Shown: positions 32,026 through 41,351, counted from the stretch's first letter. The stretch: 64,000 nucleotides of DNA from Dysgonomonas sp. 216 (GCF_010501065.1 NZ_QVMM01000019.1:1-64000), one strand, 5' to 3'. Numbers and translations are program-made. The notes: a model not told the origin generated them from the sequence alone.

Positions 32026-32499
32026 ATGAAAACCTGTGCTACTCCCAAATGCAAATCGACAGCCCTTGTTCGTGGATCTGACCTTTGCCTACAATGCTAC
32101 TCGGCAAAACTGGATCAGGAGAAAGGAACAAAAGCCAAACGGATCATGGGGCATGAAGAGGATGATATACAAGCTGAGTTCTTTTTCAACGCAGCCATCC
32201 TTTTCCCGAAACTCGATAAACTATTGTACCATGCCTGTAACGAAGGCAAGCGAGATCCTAAACGTGCAAAACGCATCGGTATAAAGTCGGGAGTAGCAGA
32301 TGTTCATTTGGCAATAGCTAATCATCAATATCACTCACTATACATAGAGTTCAAAGCAGGAAAGAATACTCAGACAGACGAACAGATTGAGTTCCAAAAG
32401 CAAGTAGAAGCTGCCGGAAACAAATATGTCGTATGCTACTCAGCAGCACAAGCAATAGAAATTCTTAAAGATTATTTATTAACAACAAATTACAGATGA
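32026..32499 (+). CDS. VRR-NUC-type nuclease
   Basis: 157 residues. A small cysteine cluster at the N-terminus (CATPKC then CLQC) may bind zinc. The rest matches the VRR-NUC fold: EDDIQAEFFFNAAIL, GIKSGVADVHLAIA and LYIEFKAGKN with catalytic D, E and K, then TDEQIEFQKQVEAAG. VRR-NUC domains are structure-specific nucleases, for example in Holliday junction or flap processing. The gene continues the recombination module. A doubtful 18-codon frame follows at 32503-32559. Confidence 0.8.
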   Translation: MKTCATPKCKSTALVRGSDLCLQCYSAKLDQEKGTKAKRIMGHEEDDIQAEFFFNAAILFPKLDKLLYHACNEGKRDPKRAKRIGIKSGVADVHLAIANHQYHSLYIEFKAGKNTQTDEQIEFQKQVEAAGNKYVVCYSAAQAIEILKDYLLTTNYR

Positions 32500-32594
32500 A
32501 TTATGGAAACAACTGAAGTAAAACATTGTGGAAAATATGTCTCAGATGTGAGACTGTAAATAAACAGATTAATTCATTTTAAAATTTCAAAATT

Positions 32595-33026
32595 ATGTTA
32601 GATCAAATGTTAGGTACAGATGTACCATTGGACAAAAGACCACAGTTCCTCCGGGATAACTGCGACAAAGTGGAAATGAAGAAATACAACAAACAATTTT
32701 CTTCTCAGGAACTATCAGACAAACGTCTGCAACTCGAAACTGTAAGTATCAATATCGCCGACTTGAGGCAGCAAAAAAAAGATTACGATGATGCCTACAA
32801 AATAGAGATGAAACCTCTCGAAGATATCCACAAGAAAACTGTTCAGGAACTCAAAGAACGTACAGTACAAGTAGAAGAGAATTGTTACGCTTTTATTGAC
32901 GAAGAATCGAAAATGATCGGATTCTACAATGGTGAAGGTCTGCTCATCTATTCCCGTCCGTTGACTGTCGATGAGTTACAGAAAACAGTACACATGGAAG
33001 TCAGAATGACAGGTACACATGGATAA
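32595..33026 (+). CDS. Hypothetical coiled-coil phage protein (143 aa)
   Basis: 143 residues with an extended charged coiled coil (about 35-105) and a short beta-like C-terminus (MIGFYNGEGLLIYSRPLT). Preceded by a 95-bp gap. It pairs with the next gene in position only. Function not recognised. Confidence 0.58.
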   Translation: MLDQMLGTDVPLDKRPQFLRDNCDKVEMKKYNKQFSSQELSDKRLQLETVSINIADLRQQKKDYDDAYKIEMKPLEDIHKKTVQELKERTVQVEENCYAFIDEESKMIGFYNGEGLLIYSRPLTVDELQKTVHMEVRMTGTHG

Positions 33027-33086
33027 TAAACCATACTCAAGTATTTAATCAAGTTTTTTATTAATCATTTTAACAAGTAAACAATT

Positions 33087-33839
33087 ATGTCAGAAATTGA
33101 AAATGGAGTAAATGTACACCTTCCTGAAGGTTATAAAGGTGAGCCGGTAGAGATTGTAATTCGTCATGGAGAAGCACCTGTGGCTCTCGATCCGAAAGAT
33201 CCTGTGGTAACAAATATCAATGGTACTATTGATTCACCGCTTCGTTGGCTCGAAAAACGTGTATCCGAAACAGATCAGATCAATCAGAAGAAATGCCACA
33301 TCCTTGTCAATCGGGATCAATTCTCTATCATCCTCATTACGGACGAAAACAATCAGGAAGGATCACGAATTGCCGGTACACTCGAAATAGATCCTATCTT
33401 CTCCGAGTTCGGTATCAATACGAACAAGACATGGAATCCGATCAGACTCGGTGAGTTCTTCAAGATGAATCGTGCATTTTTCCCTGAACGCTCAGTCAAT
33501 ATGACGTTGGTTTCCACATTCAAAAACTTCGTAGCGAAGGTGAACTCCAATATTGAGAAGAAACTGGAACAGAGCGGCTCAAAATCAGATGTATTCCAAC
33601 AAGAAGTTACATCCAATCTGCCTGAAGCATTCGACTTGAATCTTCCGATCTTCAAAGGAAGCCCACGTCAGGTTGTGGAGGTCGAAGTTGTAGCCCATGT
33701 ATCGGGTAATGAGGTATCACTATCTCTTATATCTCCGGCTGCTAAAGAATTTATCGACAATGAAAGGGATAACCGCATTGACGAGGTACTGGATAGTATC
33801 AGAAAGATTGCTCCCGAAATTGTAATCATCGAAAAATAA
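33087..33839 (+). CDS. Conserved phage early protein (250 aa)
   Basis: 250 residues, acidic. Segments such as PLRWLEKRVSETDQINQKKC and FKMNRAFFPERSVNMTLVST, and a late beta region (VEVEVVAHVSGNEVSLSLIS), give the impression of a DUF2303-like phage protein, but this match is weak. A hairpin follows its stop. Between the recombination and replication genes; role unknown. Confidence 0.6.
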   Translation: MSEIENGVNVHLPEGYKGEPVEIVIRHGEAPVALDPKDPVVTNINGTIDSPLRWLEKRVSETDQINQKKCHILVNRDQFSIILITDENNQEGSRIAGTLEIDPIFSEFGINTNKTWNPIRLGEFFKMNRAFFPERSVNMTLVSTFKNFVAKVNSNIEKKLEQSGSKSDVFQQEVTSNLPEAFDLNLPIFKGSPRQVVEVEVVAHVSGNEVSLSLISPAAKEFIDNERDNRIDEVLDSIRKIAPEIVIIEK

Positions 33840-33855
33840 TCATTCTCATCACTTA

Positions 33856-33887
33856 TTAGCCCTACCCCTGTATAGAAGCAGGGCTAA
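33856..33887 (+). terminator. Hairpin after the 250-aa gene, possible terminator or attenuator
   Basis: TTAGCCCT (33856-33863) and AGGGCTAA (33880-33887) form an 8-bp stem with a 16-nt loop. The downstream stretch is AT-rich but not a pure T-tract, so termination is probably partial. Confidence 0.5.
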
Positions 33888-33908
33888 TATTAATATTATT
33901 ATTTATAC

Positions 33909-34862
33909 ATGGAAGGTTGGATAAAATTGTATCGAAGTATCGCAGCTAAAGCATACTACAAGAAAGACTCAGAGAGAGTACACTTGTGGATACACTTGCT
34001 TATTAGTGCTGCACATACTGGAAAAGAGGAAATGTTTGGAGGAAAACCTGTTTTCTGCAAGCCCGGACAATTTACAACTGGACGAAAACAACTCGCTGAA
34101 GAGACTGGAATTAATGAAAGTAAAATTGAAAGAATCTTAACATATTTCGAGAAAACCGAACAACAAATCGAACAACAAAAATCAAACGTAAATCGCTTAA
34201 TAACAATAACTAATTGGGCAGAATTTCAACTAAGCGAACAGGAAATTGGACAACAACTGAACAACGAGCGAACAACAACTGAACAACAACTGAACACACC
34301 TAAAGAATGTATAGAATGTAATAATGATAAGAATGTAAATAATAATTCTTTACAATCTAACGATTGTCCTCCTGAAGAAAAAATAGTTGTTGAAGAAAAA
34401 CCAAAAAAGAAATCTACTAGGAAGAAAAAAACTGAACCATCGGATAAGGATACCCAACTCAACAGCGAAGCAAGAAAAATATTCGAGGCTCGCTATCTCC
34501 GGGAAACTCGTGAAAAATATTATTGGACAGGAAAAGATGGGGGCAACATGACAAATATTATCAATGCCCTGAAACATCAACGTACCGAAAAAGGATTATC
34601 CAACGAGAGCAATACCGACATACTGGCTGCCTTATCCATGTTCATCAACATAGCTGTAAAGGACGAATGGATTAAAAAGAAACTAAGTGTTTCCATCCTT
34701 TTCAGTCAATTCAATGAAATCGTGGCTCGTGCCAAAGCAGAAGAACAAGAAAGAAGAAAACAGAAAGGAGGAAATTATGGAACGTCAGAGCAAAATATTG
34801 ACAATGGATCAGTCTCTCAATCTTCAGAAGAGGCATCTAAGGACTATAAAAAGCGTTTCTGA
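33909..34862 (+). CDS. Phage replication initiator / replisome organiser
   Basis: 317 residues. The N-terminal winged-helix region (WIKLYRSIAAKAYYKKDSER, FTTGRKQLAEETGINESKIE) matches phage replisome-organiser N-termini. A long Gln/Lys-rich linker (about 75-185) and a C-terminal helical domain (ALSMFINIAVKDEWIKKKLS) follow. These proteins bind the phage origin and recruit the helicase loader, encoded by the next, overlapping gene. The Gln/Asn-rich, repetitive linker could contain origin-like iterons, but none are clear. Confidence 0.75.
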   Translation: MEGWIKLYRSIAAKAYYKKDSERVHLWIHLLISAAHTGKEEMFGGKPVFCKPGQFTTGRKQLAEETGINESKIERILTYFEKTEQQIEQQKSNVNRLITITNWAEFQLSEQEIGQQLNNERTTTEQQLNTPKECIECNNDKNVNNNSLQSNDCPPEEKIVVEEKPKKKSTRKKKTEPSDKDTQLNSEARKIFEARYLRETREKYYWTGKDGGNMTNIINALKHQRTEKGLSNESNTDILAALSMFINIAVKDEWIKKKLSVSILFSQFNEIVARAKAEEQERRKQKGGNYGTSEQNIDNGSVSQSSEEASKDYKKRF

Positions 34863-35523
34863 GTTCGACCTGTCCGATCAGGCAGAGTACGAGAGGCACG
34901 CACAATTCATCGGGATGCTAGGAAATAATTACATGAGCAGAGAATTTCGGGAGTTTGAATTTGATGAACATAACAAAAAGATATTTCGCTTTCTCCTGTA
35001 CTATTTCAACAACAGTAAACTGGCAGAGGATGTATTTAAAGAGGATGGCGAGGATTACAAGATACATAAAAACCTTTTACTGATAGGAGAACCCGGAACA
35101 GGAAAAACAATCGATATGCAAGTATTCTCGGATTATTTGAAACTCACAGGTAACAGCAATCATTTTCATAACCTGTCTGTAACTCAGATGATGAACTACT
35201 ACAAAATGAATGGACATATCGATAGGTACACTTACAATGAATCTACTGGAAGCGGATCGATAGAAGGAAACCCATTCAATGTTTGCCTCAATGACATCGG
35301 ACTTGAGGTGGAGAATCAAAAGCACTACGGAACAGACTTAGAATTAGTTATTGACGAGTTCTTATACGCCCGATACGAGATATACCAACAACATCATATC
35401 AAGTATCACATGACATCGAACCTCACAGTAGATGAGTTCAAAGAACGTTTCGGAAACCGATTGGTAGATAGATTCAAAAGTTTCAATGTATTAACTCTAT
35501 CAGGAGAATCAAGAAGAAAATAA
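34777..35523 (+). CDS. DnaC-like helicase loader ATPase
   Basis: 248 residues from the ATG at 34777, which has a strong AGGAGG ribosome site five bases upstream, unusual in Bacteroidota and decisive over the GTG at 34687. Walker A is IGEPGTGKT (about residue 100), Walker B-like FNVCLNDIGLE, and sensor/arginine region TSNLTVDEFKERFGNRLVDR. DnaC/IstB-type AAA+ proteins load the replicative helicase. The gene overlaps the initiator gene by 86 bp, implying coupling. Confidence 0.82.
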   Translation: MERQSKILTMDQSLNLQKRHLRTIKSVSEFDLSDQAEYERHAQFIGMLGNNYMSREFREFEFDEHNKKIFRFLLYYFNNSKLAEDVFKEDGEDYKIHKNLLLIGEPGTGKTIDMQVFSDYLKLTGNSNHFHNLSVTQMMNYYKMNGHIDRYTYNESTGSGSIEGNPFNVCLNDIGLEVENQKHYGTDLELVIDEFLYARYEIYQQHHIKYHMTSNLTVDEFKERFGNRLVDRFKSFNVLTLSGESRRK

Positions 35524-35524
35524 A

Positions 35525-36004
35525 ATGATTATACAACCTGAAATATTTGGAAAAATAACAGCCTACAAAGCTGATGATTTAGTGATATTGAAACAATATC
35601 CTGATAATTATTTCGATCTGTTCAATTTTACCCTTGATCCATGTAGTGAGATTGAATCAGCATTATGTGAAAAGTTCTTTACAGAACAAGAGAATGGTTT
35701 AGAACAAGATTGGAGTAATGATATAGTTTATTGTAATCCTCCATATAGCAGAGGAAACATAGACTTATGGATGGAAAAATGCTACTTAGAGAGTTTAAAA
35801 GGCTCTACTGTTGTCGCACTAATTCCAGTATCATCTTCGGCTAAATGGTGGCATAAATATGTAATTGGAAAAGCTGATGTAAAATATTATGAAGGTAGAA
35901 TAAGATTTGTTGGTGCGGAGTTTACTGCTCCTTTCTCTTCTTGTTTAGCCATATACAATAGTAACATCATATTACCTAAAAGTATCAAACAAATTAAACT
36001 ATGA
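35525..36004 (+). CDS. Phage DNA N6-adenine methyltransferase (Dam type)
   Basis: 159 residues. The sequence FNFTLDPCSEIESALCEKFF followed by WSNDIVYCNPPYSRGNIDLW carries the catalytic N-P-P-Y motif and the layout of phage Dam-family adenine methyltransferases. A later V-x-L-I-P-V-S-S-S and W-W-H-K match the core. It is short but complete for this family. Probable role: protecting phage DNA from host restriction. One base after the loader gene. Confidence 0.8.
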   Translation: MIIQPEIFGKITAYKADDLVILKQYPDNYFDLFNFTLDPCSEIESALCEKFFTEQENGLEQDWSNDIVYCNPPYSRGNIDLWMEKCYLESLKGSTVVALIPVSSSAKWWHKYVIGKADVKYYEGRIRFVGAEFTAPFSSCLAIYNSNIILPKSIKQIKL

Positions 36005-36192
36005 AAAAATTAAGCAATAAAACATTGGCTCGAATAAATCATAATCTCGAAGCCATCAGACAACATCAAGTCAATCACCCTGAATCTAGTATAAGAATGC
36101 TTACTGTACCTGAATTGAAACGTATATCAGGAATTGGTACAGACCACTTTGCAACTTCTTATATAATCCGAATAAATAATATGCTGAAATGA
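36001..36192 (+). CDS. Small phage protein (63 aa)
   Basis: 63 residues, basic and helical, with PELKRISGIGTDHFATSYI in the second half, possibly a small DNA-binding helix-turn-helix. Overlaps both neighbours by 4 bp (ATGA), so it is probably coupled between the two methyltransferase genes. Confidence 0.6.
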   Translation: MKKLSNKTLARINHNLEAIRQHQVNHPESSIRMLTVPELKRISGIGTDHFATSYIIRINNMLK

Positions 36193-38222
36193 AAATAGAT
36201 CCAACAATACAATTCATTTATGTCGATCTCTTCTGTGGTGCAGGAGGAACGAGTACAGGAGTAGAAGATGCAAAATCATTGACCTATTCCGACAGAAAGA
36301 AGTCCAATCGTGTTATCGAGGAACAGATAGCATACAGAAAAGCCAATGGTATCAAGTGTGCAAAGGTTATCGGATGTGTAAACCACGATTCCAATGCCAT
36401 TGCTTCTCATGCAGCCAATCACCCGGAGGCACTTCACTTTACCGAAGATATACGCACGTTGGTACTCGATAGGCTTATTGCCCATGTAGAAGCTATGCGT
36501 ATAAAGTATCCCAATGCAAAACTTGTCTTGTGGGCTAGTCTTGAATGCACCAACTTTAGTAAAGCCAAAGGAGGCATGGCACGAGACGCTGATAGCCGAA
36601 CACTTGCCGAACATCTGTTCAGATATATTGATGCTCTCAAACCTGATTACATACAGATTGAGAACGTAGAAGAGTTTATGTCGTGGGGCGACTTGGACGA
36701 GAAAGGAAAACCGATCTCCAAAACAAACGGAATCCATTATCAGAAATGGGTATCGAATGTAAAAGCCTACGGATACGATTTCGATCATCGAATATTGAAC
36801 TCTGCTGACTTTGGAGCATATACCAGTCGCAAACGTTTCTTTGGAATATTTGCTAAGGATGGACTACCTATCGTTTTCCCTAAGCCTACCCATTGCAAAG
36901 GTGGATCTAACAATATGTTTGACTCTCTTCTCAAGTGGAAGCCTGTAAAAGAATGTTTGGATTTCTCAGACGAAGGAAAAAGTATATTCGACAGACCGAA
37001 GGACTTGGTAGAAAACTCTCTTGATCGCATTCTGTCAGGATTAGTGAAATTCGTTGCCGGAGGAAAAGACAAATGGCTGATGAAATATAATTCTGTGAAC
37101 GGAAATACAGGCAAACATAATCCTCCAAGTGTAGATGAACCATGCCCGACAGTAGCCACACAGAACAGGATAGGACTTGTACAGACTACTTTCCTGTCTA
37201 AGTTCTTTAGTGGGCATCCCGATAGTAAAAATGTATCGTTGGATCAACCTGCCGGAACAATAACGACTAAGGGTCACCATTATGTTGTAAATACAAATTT
37301 CATATCGAAGTATTATTCAGGAAAACCCGATACGAAGAATTACAGCGTGGACGAACCTGCCCACACTATCCGTACAAAAGATAGTCAGGCTTTGATCTCA
37401 GCACAAAGTTTCCTCTCTGCTTACTATGGCAATGGACACGTTCACTCGGTAGAATGCCCATCACCTGTAATCCGTACCAAAGATACCTGTGCATTGGTTA
37501 ATCCTCTGTTCCTCTGCTCATACAACTATAAGGACGAACCGAAGGATATAAACTCTCCATGTCCTACATTACTGACAAAGTATCGTTTCTCAGCAGTAAA
37601 ACCTTTGTACTTTATGGATATGCAGTACGGAAATGGTACACCTACCAATATCAATGAACCTGCTGCAACAGTTACTACCAATCCGAAACATCAGTTGGTA
37701 CAATGCGATAAGTGGTTGATGAATACCAATTTTGGAAACGTTGGCTCATCGCTCGAAGATCCTTCACCTGTTATCACAGCGAACAGAAAATGGCACTATC
37801 TAATGAATCCTCAGTTTAAGAGCAAAGGTGGTAGTGTCGATGCACCATGCTTCACACTTATAGCACGAATGGATAAGATGCCTCCATACCTGATCGAAGC
37901 AACCGATGATACCCGGACAATACCATCATTCATCAAGATAGTTGGTGATACTATCATTTATGAGATATACGATACCGACTCACCGAAAACCAAAGAGATA
38001 AAAGAGTTCATGGCTTTGTATGGCATTATAGACATCAAGATGCGTATGCTCAATATTCCTGAACTCAAGATGATAATGGGCTTTCCAAAGGATTATGTAT
38101 TGGTAGGCACTCAGGCAGATCAAAAGAAGTTCATAGGCAATGCAGTTGAAGTCAATATGGCTCGTGTTATGTGCGAATCCCTTGCCGACAAACTTCTTGA
38201 ACTTAAACAACAAGCAGCATAA
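36189..38222 (+). CDS. C5-cytosine DNA methyltransferase with an array of about eight recognition-type repeats
   Basis: 677 residues, well above the usual 320-450. Motif I DLFCGAGGTSTG (residues 13-24), catalytic motif LECTNFSKAKGG near 115 (Cys kept, the usual preceding Pro replaced by Glu), ENVEEF near 160, RKRFFG near 213 and motif X IGNAVEVNMA near 650. Between about 304 and 570 lie eight tandem units of 30-37 residues with the core D-x-P-x-x-T-I-x-T-K (for example SVDEPAHTIRTKD, SVECPSPVIRTKD). They occupy the place of the target-recognition domain, as in multispecific phage methyltransferases. Likely protects phage DNA against several restriction enzymes; the specificity cannot be read. 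Confidence 0.85.
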   Translation: MKIDPTIQFIYVDLFCGAGGTSTGVEDAKSLTYSDRKKSNRVIEEQIAYRKANGIKCAKVIGCVNHDSNAIASHAANHPEALHFTEDIRTLVLDRLIAHVEAMRIKYPNAKLVLWASLECTNFSKAKGGMARDADSRTLAEHLFRYIDALKPDYIQIENVEEFMSWGDLDEKGKPISKTNGIHYQKWVSNVKAYGYDFDHRILNSADFGAYTSRKRFFGIFAKDGLPIVFPKPTHCKGGSNNMFDSLLKWKPVKECLDFSDEGKSIFDRPKDLVENSLDRILSGLVKFVAGGKDKWLMKYNSVNGNTGKHNPPSVDEPCPTVATQNRIGLVQTTFLSKFFSGHPDSKNVSLDQPAGTITTKGHHYVVNTNFISKYYSGKPDTKNYSVDEPAHTIRTKDSQALISAQSFLSAYYGNGHVHSVECPSPVIRTKDTCALVNPLFLCSYNYKDEPKDINSPCPTLLTKYRFSAVKPLYFMDMQYGNGTPTNINEPAATVTTNPKHQLVQCDKWLMNTNFGNVGSSLEDPSPVITANRKWHYLMNPQFKSKGGSVDAPCFTLIARMDKMPPYLIEATDDTRTIPSFIKIVGDTIIYEIYDTDSPKTKEIKEFMALYGIIDIKMRMLNIPELKMIMGFPKDYVLVGTQADQKKFIGNAVEVNMARVMCESLADKLLELKQQAA

Positions 38223-38227
38223 AATAT

Positions 38228-38413
38228 ATGGATATGAGAATGAAGGAACTAATGCAAATGCAGTTTGCAGACTATCAACAGCAATACAACAAACTGGAAA
38301 GTGATTGTATTATTCTGATGAGCCAAAATAAGGATTGGAAACATATAGCGGAAAAAGCAGCAGGAGTTAAACGACTGATAGATTATACAACAGAACAAAT
38401 AGAAAAATTATGA
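38228..38413 (+). CDS. Small helical phage protein (61 aa)
   Basis: 61 residues, helical and Gln/Lys-rich (QFADYQQQYNKLESDCIILM). Overlaps the next gene by 4 bp. Possibly a small regulatory or accessory coiled coil; no family recognised. Confidence 0.5.
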   Translation: MDMRMKELMQMQFADYQQQYNKLESDCIILMSQNKDWKHIAEKAAGVKRLIDYTTEQIEKL

Positions 38414-38604
38414 ATGCAGATTTACAGGGTATGTTGGATTTCCATAAGAACAGGAGTTTAGGAAATTTAATTGTTACCAACAAAGGAAAAACATTAAATG
38501 ATGCAGAAGCTAGAGTATTTATTAAGTATTGTCTATCTCAAGGGCATACAGAGTTGAAAAACTGTCCTGAATTTGAGGACGTAGTAGAAAAACTGGAACT
38601 ATGA
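38410..38604 (+). CDS. Small phage protein (64 aa)
   Basis: 64 residues, overlapping both neighbours by 4 bp. Sequence NKGKTLNDAEARVFIKYCLS suggests a compact helical protein. No known family. Confidence 0.5.
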   Translation: MNADLQGMLDFHKNRSLGNLIVTNKGKTLNDAEARVFIKYCLSQGHTELKNCPEFEDVVEKLEL

Positions 38605-39434
38605 CAGCAAAACAATTCAAAGGAAAAGCGATATATAATCCTTCAGGCAAAGCCGGAGAATATAGTCAATGGGCGTGTAACTTATATATAGGATGCTCGA
38701 ATGATTGTAGCTACTGTTATTGCAAACGAGGTGTAATGAGTTCAGTATGGAGTACAGAACCGAAACTAAAAAGTTGTTTCCGAAATGAGGATCATGCTTT
38801 GGAACTATTTGAGAAGGAACTAAAACAAAACCTATCCGAACTTCGGGAACATGGATTATTCTTTTCGTTTACAACAGATCCTATGCTAAGTGGTATGGTA
38901 ACTATTATGACAAGTTATGCAGTTGGAATCTGTCTTAATCACGATGTCCCTGTAAAAATTCTATCAAAGTGTGCTACTCGTGGAGATTATTCGAATTTGC
39001 ATAATAGAGTATTCAACGCTTATGGAAACAGTATTCATAAAAAAGATCTGATTGCATTTGGATTTACTATTACAGGACATGATGAGCTTGAACAGAGTGC
39101 ATCTACTAATAAGGAACGTATTGAAACAATGGCTAGTTTACACAGATCAGGGTATAAAACTTTCGCATCCATTGAGCCTATCATCGACTTTGACAGTAGT
39201 TGGAAAATGATATTTCAAACAGGAGGAATATGTGATTTATATAAAATTGGATTAATGAGCAATAAGAAGTATTCTGTTACTGATGCTCAAAACTTCATTA
39301 ACAATGTAATATCCTATACATCAGACAGAAATTCAAAGGTCTATTTCAAAGATGGCTTACTGGAACAAGCAGGTATCAAGAGAGAGAATTTGCCTTCAGT
39401 ATGTGTAACACGAGATTATAACATATTCAAATAA
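38601..39434 (+). CDS. Phage-encoded radical SAM enzyme
   Basis: 277 residues. The [4Fe-4S] cluster motif C-x3-C-x2-C is present as GCSNDCSYCYCKRG near residue 34. Downstream are FFSFTTDPM and VKILSKCAT, positions of SAM-binding segments, and an ASIEPIIDF strand. The arrangement resembles spore-photoproduct-lyase-like or uncharacterised phage radical SAM proteins. The substrate is unknown; modification of nucleotides or DNA is plausible because nucleotide-related genes follow. It overlaps the previous gene by 4 bp. Confidence 0.82.
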   Translation: MTAKQFKGKAIYNPSGKAGEYSQWACNLYIGCSNDCSYCYCKRGVMSSVWSTEPKLKSCFRNEDHALELFEKELKQNLSELREHGLFFSFTTDPMLSGMVTIMTSYAVGICLNHDVPVKILSKCATRGDYSNLHNRVFNAYGNSIHKKDLIAFGFTITGHDELEQSASTNKERIETMASLHRSGYKTFASIEPIIDFDSSWKMIFQTGGICDLYKIGLMSNKKYSVTDAQNFINNVISYTSDRNSKVYFKDGLLEQAGIKRENLPSVCVTRDYNIFK

Positions 39435-39442
39435 TAAAACCA

Positions 39443-40078
39443 ATGGAAAAATTAAGAAACAAATTATGTATATGGCTACTGAATATATCAGTCAAACTAG
39501 CCAAAGTAACGCACAAAGCCGGAATTAAAACCGATGGATGCTTCAGAACTTTCACCCGAAAGAAATTCAATATTCTCAACCCGACATCCGATATGATAGA
39601 CATTGTAGATATAGCAAAAGGACTGGCATATAAACCTCATTTCTCAGGTTTCTCCCCAAAGTTCTTTTCCATTGCCGAACACAGTCTGTTGGTGGAAGAA
39701 TATACAAGAAGTTATCATGGTGAATCGTGTTATAAGCTAAGACTTGAAGCATTGCTACACGATGCCTCCGAAGCCTATACTGGCGACATGATAAAACCGA
39801 TAAAGAATCTACTTCCAAATTTTGTACTTATCGAAAAGAAAATACAGAAAGCAATTTATCGAAAGTATGGCATAGATCCTCATAAAAATGGACAAGAAGT
39901 GAAATTCTTTGATAATAAAGTACAGGATATTGAGGCAGGTGTGTTCTACGATACTATGGATATTGGACGTAAAAAACATTATGAGGATCACTTCGTCAAA
40001 TATCTCACTACCGATGATGCCTACAAAGCATTCATAGACAAGTTCAATTATCTCACCTCTAAAATTCAGGAACAATGA
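39443..40078 (+). CDS. HD-domain phosphohydrolase (YfbR-like)
   Basis: 211 residues. HD motif residues are visible: His80 in FSIAEHS, then LLHDASEAY (His106-Asp107), followed by GDMIKPIKNLLP. This matches YfbR-type 5'-deoxynucleotidases, which cleave deoxynucleoside monophosphates. In a phage it may adjust nucleotide pools. A helical N-terminal extension of 40 residues precedes the domain. It overlaps the next gene by 4 bp. Confidence 0.8.
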   Translation: MEKLRNKLCIWLLNISVKLAKVTHKAGIKTDGCFRTFTRKKFNILNPTSDMIDIVDIAKGLAYKPHFSGFSPKFFSIAEHSLLVEEYTRSYHGESCYKLRLEALLHDASEAYTGDMIKPIKNLLPNFVLIEKKIQKAIYRKYGIDPHKNGQEVKFFDNKVQDIEAGVFYDTMDIGRKKHYEDHFVKYLTTDDAYKAFIDKFNYLTSKIQEQ

Positions 40079-40812
40079 AAGGAATATGTTTTATACCTCC
40101 GCTACACAGGAGAACATCAGACAGGGTAAAAACCCAAACAAGGAGAATCGTAGAAGTTCCTCAAAAATATAAAGAGACTTTACCCGGAATAACTGCATTA
40201 TATTCTGACGAAGAATGTAAAAGAATTGGAGAATTATTATTCACAGATGGGAAACATCTAAGTAGTGATGCTGCGAAGCCAAACTACAAAGTAGGAGATA
40301 TTCTTTTTTTGAAAGAACCTGTTTCAGTCCAAAGGATTACTGACAATGCTTATCATCTGCATTACAAGTATAGTATATCCTCGAAACATTACAAGAGATA
40401 TGTAGATTTCACTAACAAAAGTAATTTCATCACCCGAAAGACTATTGATAGTCTGATGCTTCAGTTACAAAAATCAAAATCAGGATGGACTAACAAGCTG
40501 TTTCTTCACTCATCAGTTGCTCGATTATTCATCCGAATTACAGGAGTTCGGGCTGAACATCTACAAGATATATCCGAAGAGGATTGCTACAAAGAAGGAA
40601 TTGAAAGGCGAGAAATGGATCTAAAAGATAGCACCAAAGGTTTCCGATACTTAAATGACCTATCCGAACAACTATTCGACACACCAGTAGAAGCCTATGC
40701 CGATCTAATCAATAGGATTAATGGCAAGGGAACATGGGAGAGCAACCCTTTCGTATGGGTATATGACTACGAATTAACTGATAATCCAAATAAAGTAAAG
40801 CCATGTGTATAG
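40075..40812 (+). CDS. ASCH-like phage protein
   Basis: 245 residues. KTQTRRIVEVP near residue 20, a GDILFLKEP strand near 83, a central segment with FIRITGVRAEHLQDISEEDC and a C-terminal NPFVWVYDYEL are the pattern of ASCH-related phage proteins, which bind or cleave modified nucleosides or RNA. It overlaps the HD gene and the next gene, forming a compact cluster with the radical SAM gene. Function inferred from fold resemblance only. Confidence 0.7.
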   Translation: MKGICFIPPLHRRTSDRVKTQTRRIVEVPQKYKETLPGITALYSDEECKRIGELLFTDGKHLSSDAAKPNYKVGDILFLKEPVSVQRITDNAYHLHYKYSISSKHYKRYVDFTNKSNFITRKTIDSLMLQLQKSKSGWTNKLFLHSSVARLFIRITGVRAEHLQDISEEDCYKEGIERREMDLKDSTKGFRYLNDLSEQLFDTPVEAYADLINRINGKGTWESNPFVWVYDYELTDNPNKVKPCV

Positions 40813-41351
40813 AAAAATCAGAATTTACAATAAGCAAAAGTCAATGTGAATTATACAAGATCCGACACAAGTCTGGAATGTATTGGGCAGATATAACATT
40901 GGCCTATGAAGGCAATACTGGACGTATTCAGATTGCATCCGATTATGGCAGTTGGCAAAACTATTGGGGTGCTTGCGGATCATCTTTTAAAGTGTTCCTA
41001 ACCAAATTGGAAATGGAATATACGGCTACAAAGTTTGGTGCTGATGATTGGTTTGACCTTGATGCAACTCTAAAATCAATGAGAAGCCAAATAAAATACC
41101 ATCAAAAAGAATGGGGCTTATCAAAAGCAGATGCAAAAGAATTATTTGATGAAGTAGATTCTCTAGAGGATTGTTCATCGGTTCACGAGTATCATCATAA
41201 AGTATGGAATGATTGCGACAAACTATATTCTTTCTTCGATGCTGCCGACTTTACATGCACCAAAGATGTTACACCTCAGTTCAAACGTTTTTGGGTTGAA
41301 GCATGGAGTGTATTTATTAACCAAATAAAAGAGGAACTATGTACAAAATAA
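40803..41351 (+). CDS. Hypothetical phage protein (182 aa)
   Basis: 182 residues, rich in Trp, Tyr and Phe, with a beta-like first half (YWADITLAYEGNTGRIQIAS) and a helical second half. No known motif. It overlaps the genes on both sides by about 10 bp, so it belongs to the tightly packed early operon. Confidence 0.58.
   Translation: MCIEKSEFTISKSQCELYKIRHKSGMYWADITLAYEGNTGRIQIASDYGSWQNYWGACGSSFKVFLTKLEMEYTATKFGADDWFDLDATLKSMRSQIKYHQKEWGLSKADAKELFDEVDSLEDCSSVHEYHHKVWNDCDKLYSFFDAADFTCTKDVTPQFKRFWVEAWSVFINQIKEELCTK

Noticed and set aside
34200..34330. GAACAACAA repeats in the initiator gene as origin iterons
   Set aside because: They encode a Gln/Asn-rich linker with irregular spacing; a low-complexity coding region explains them.
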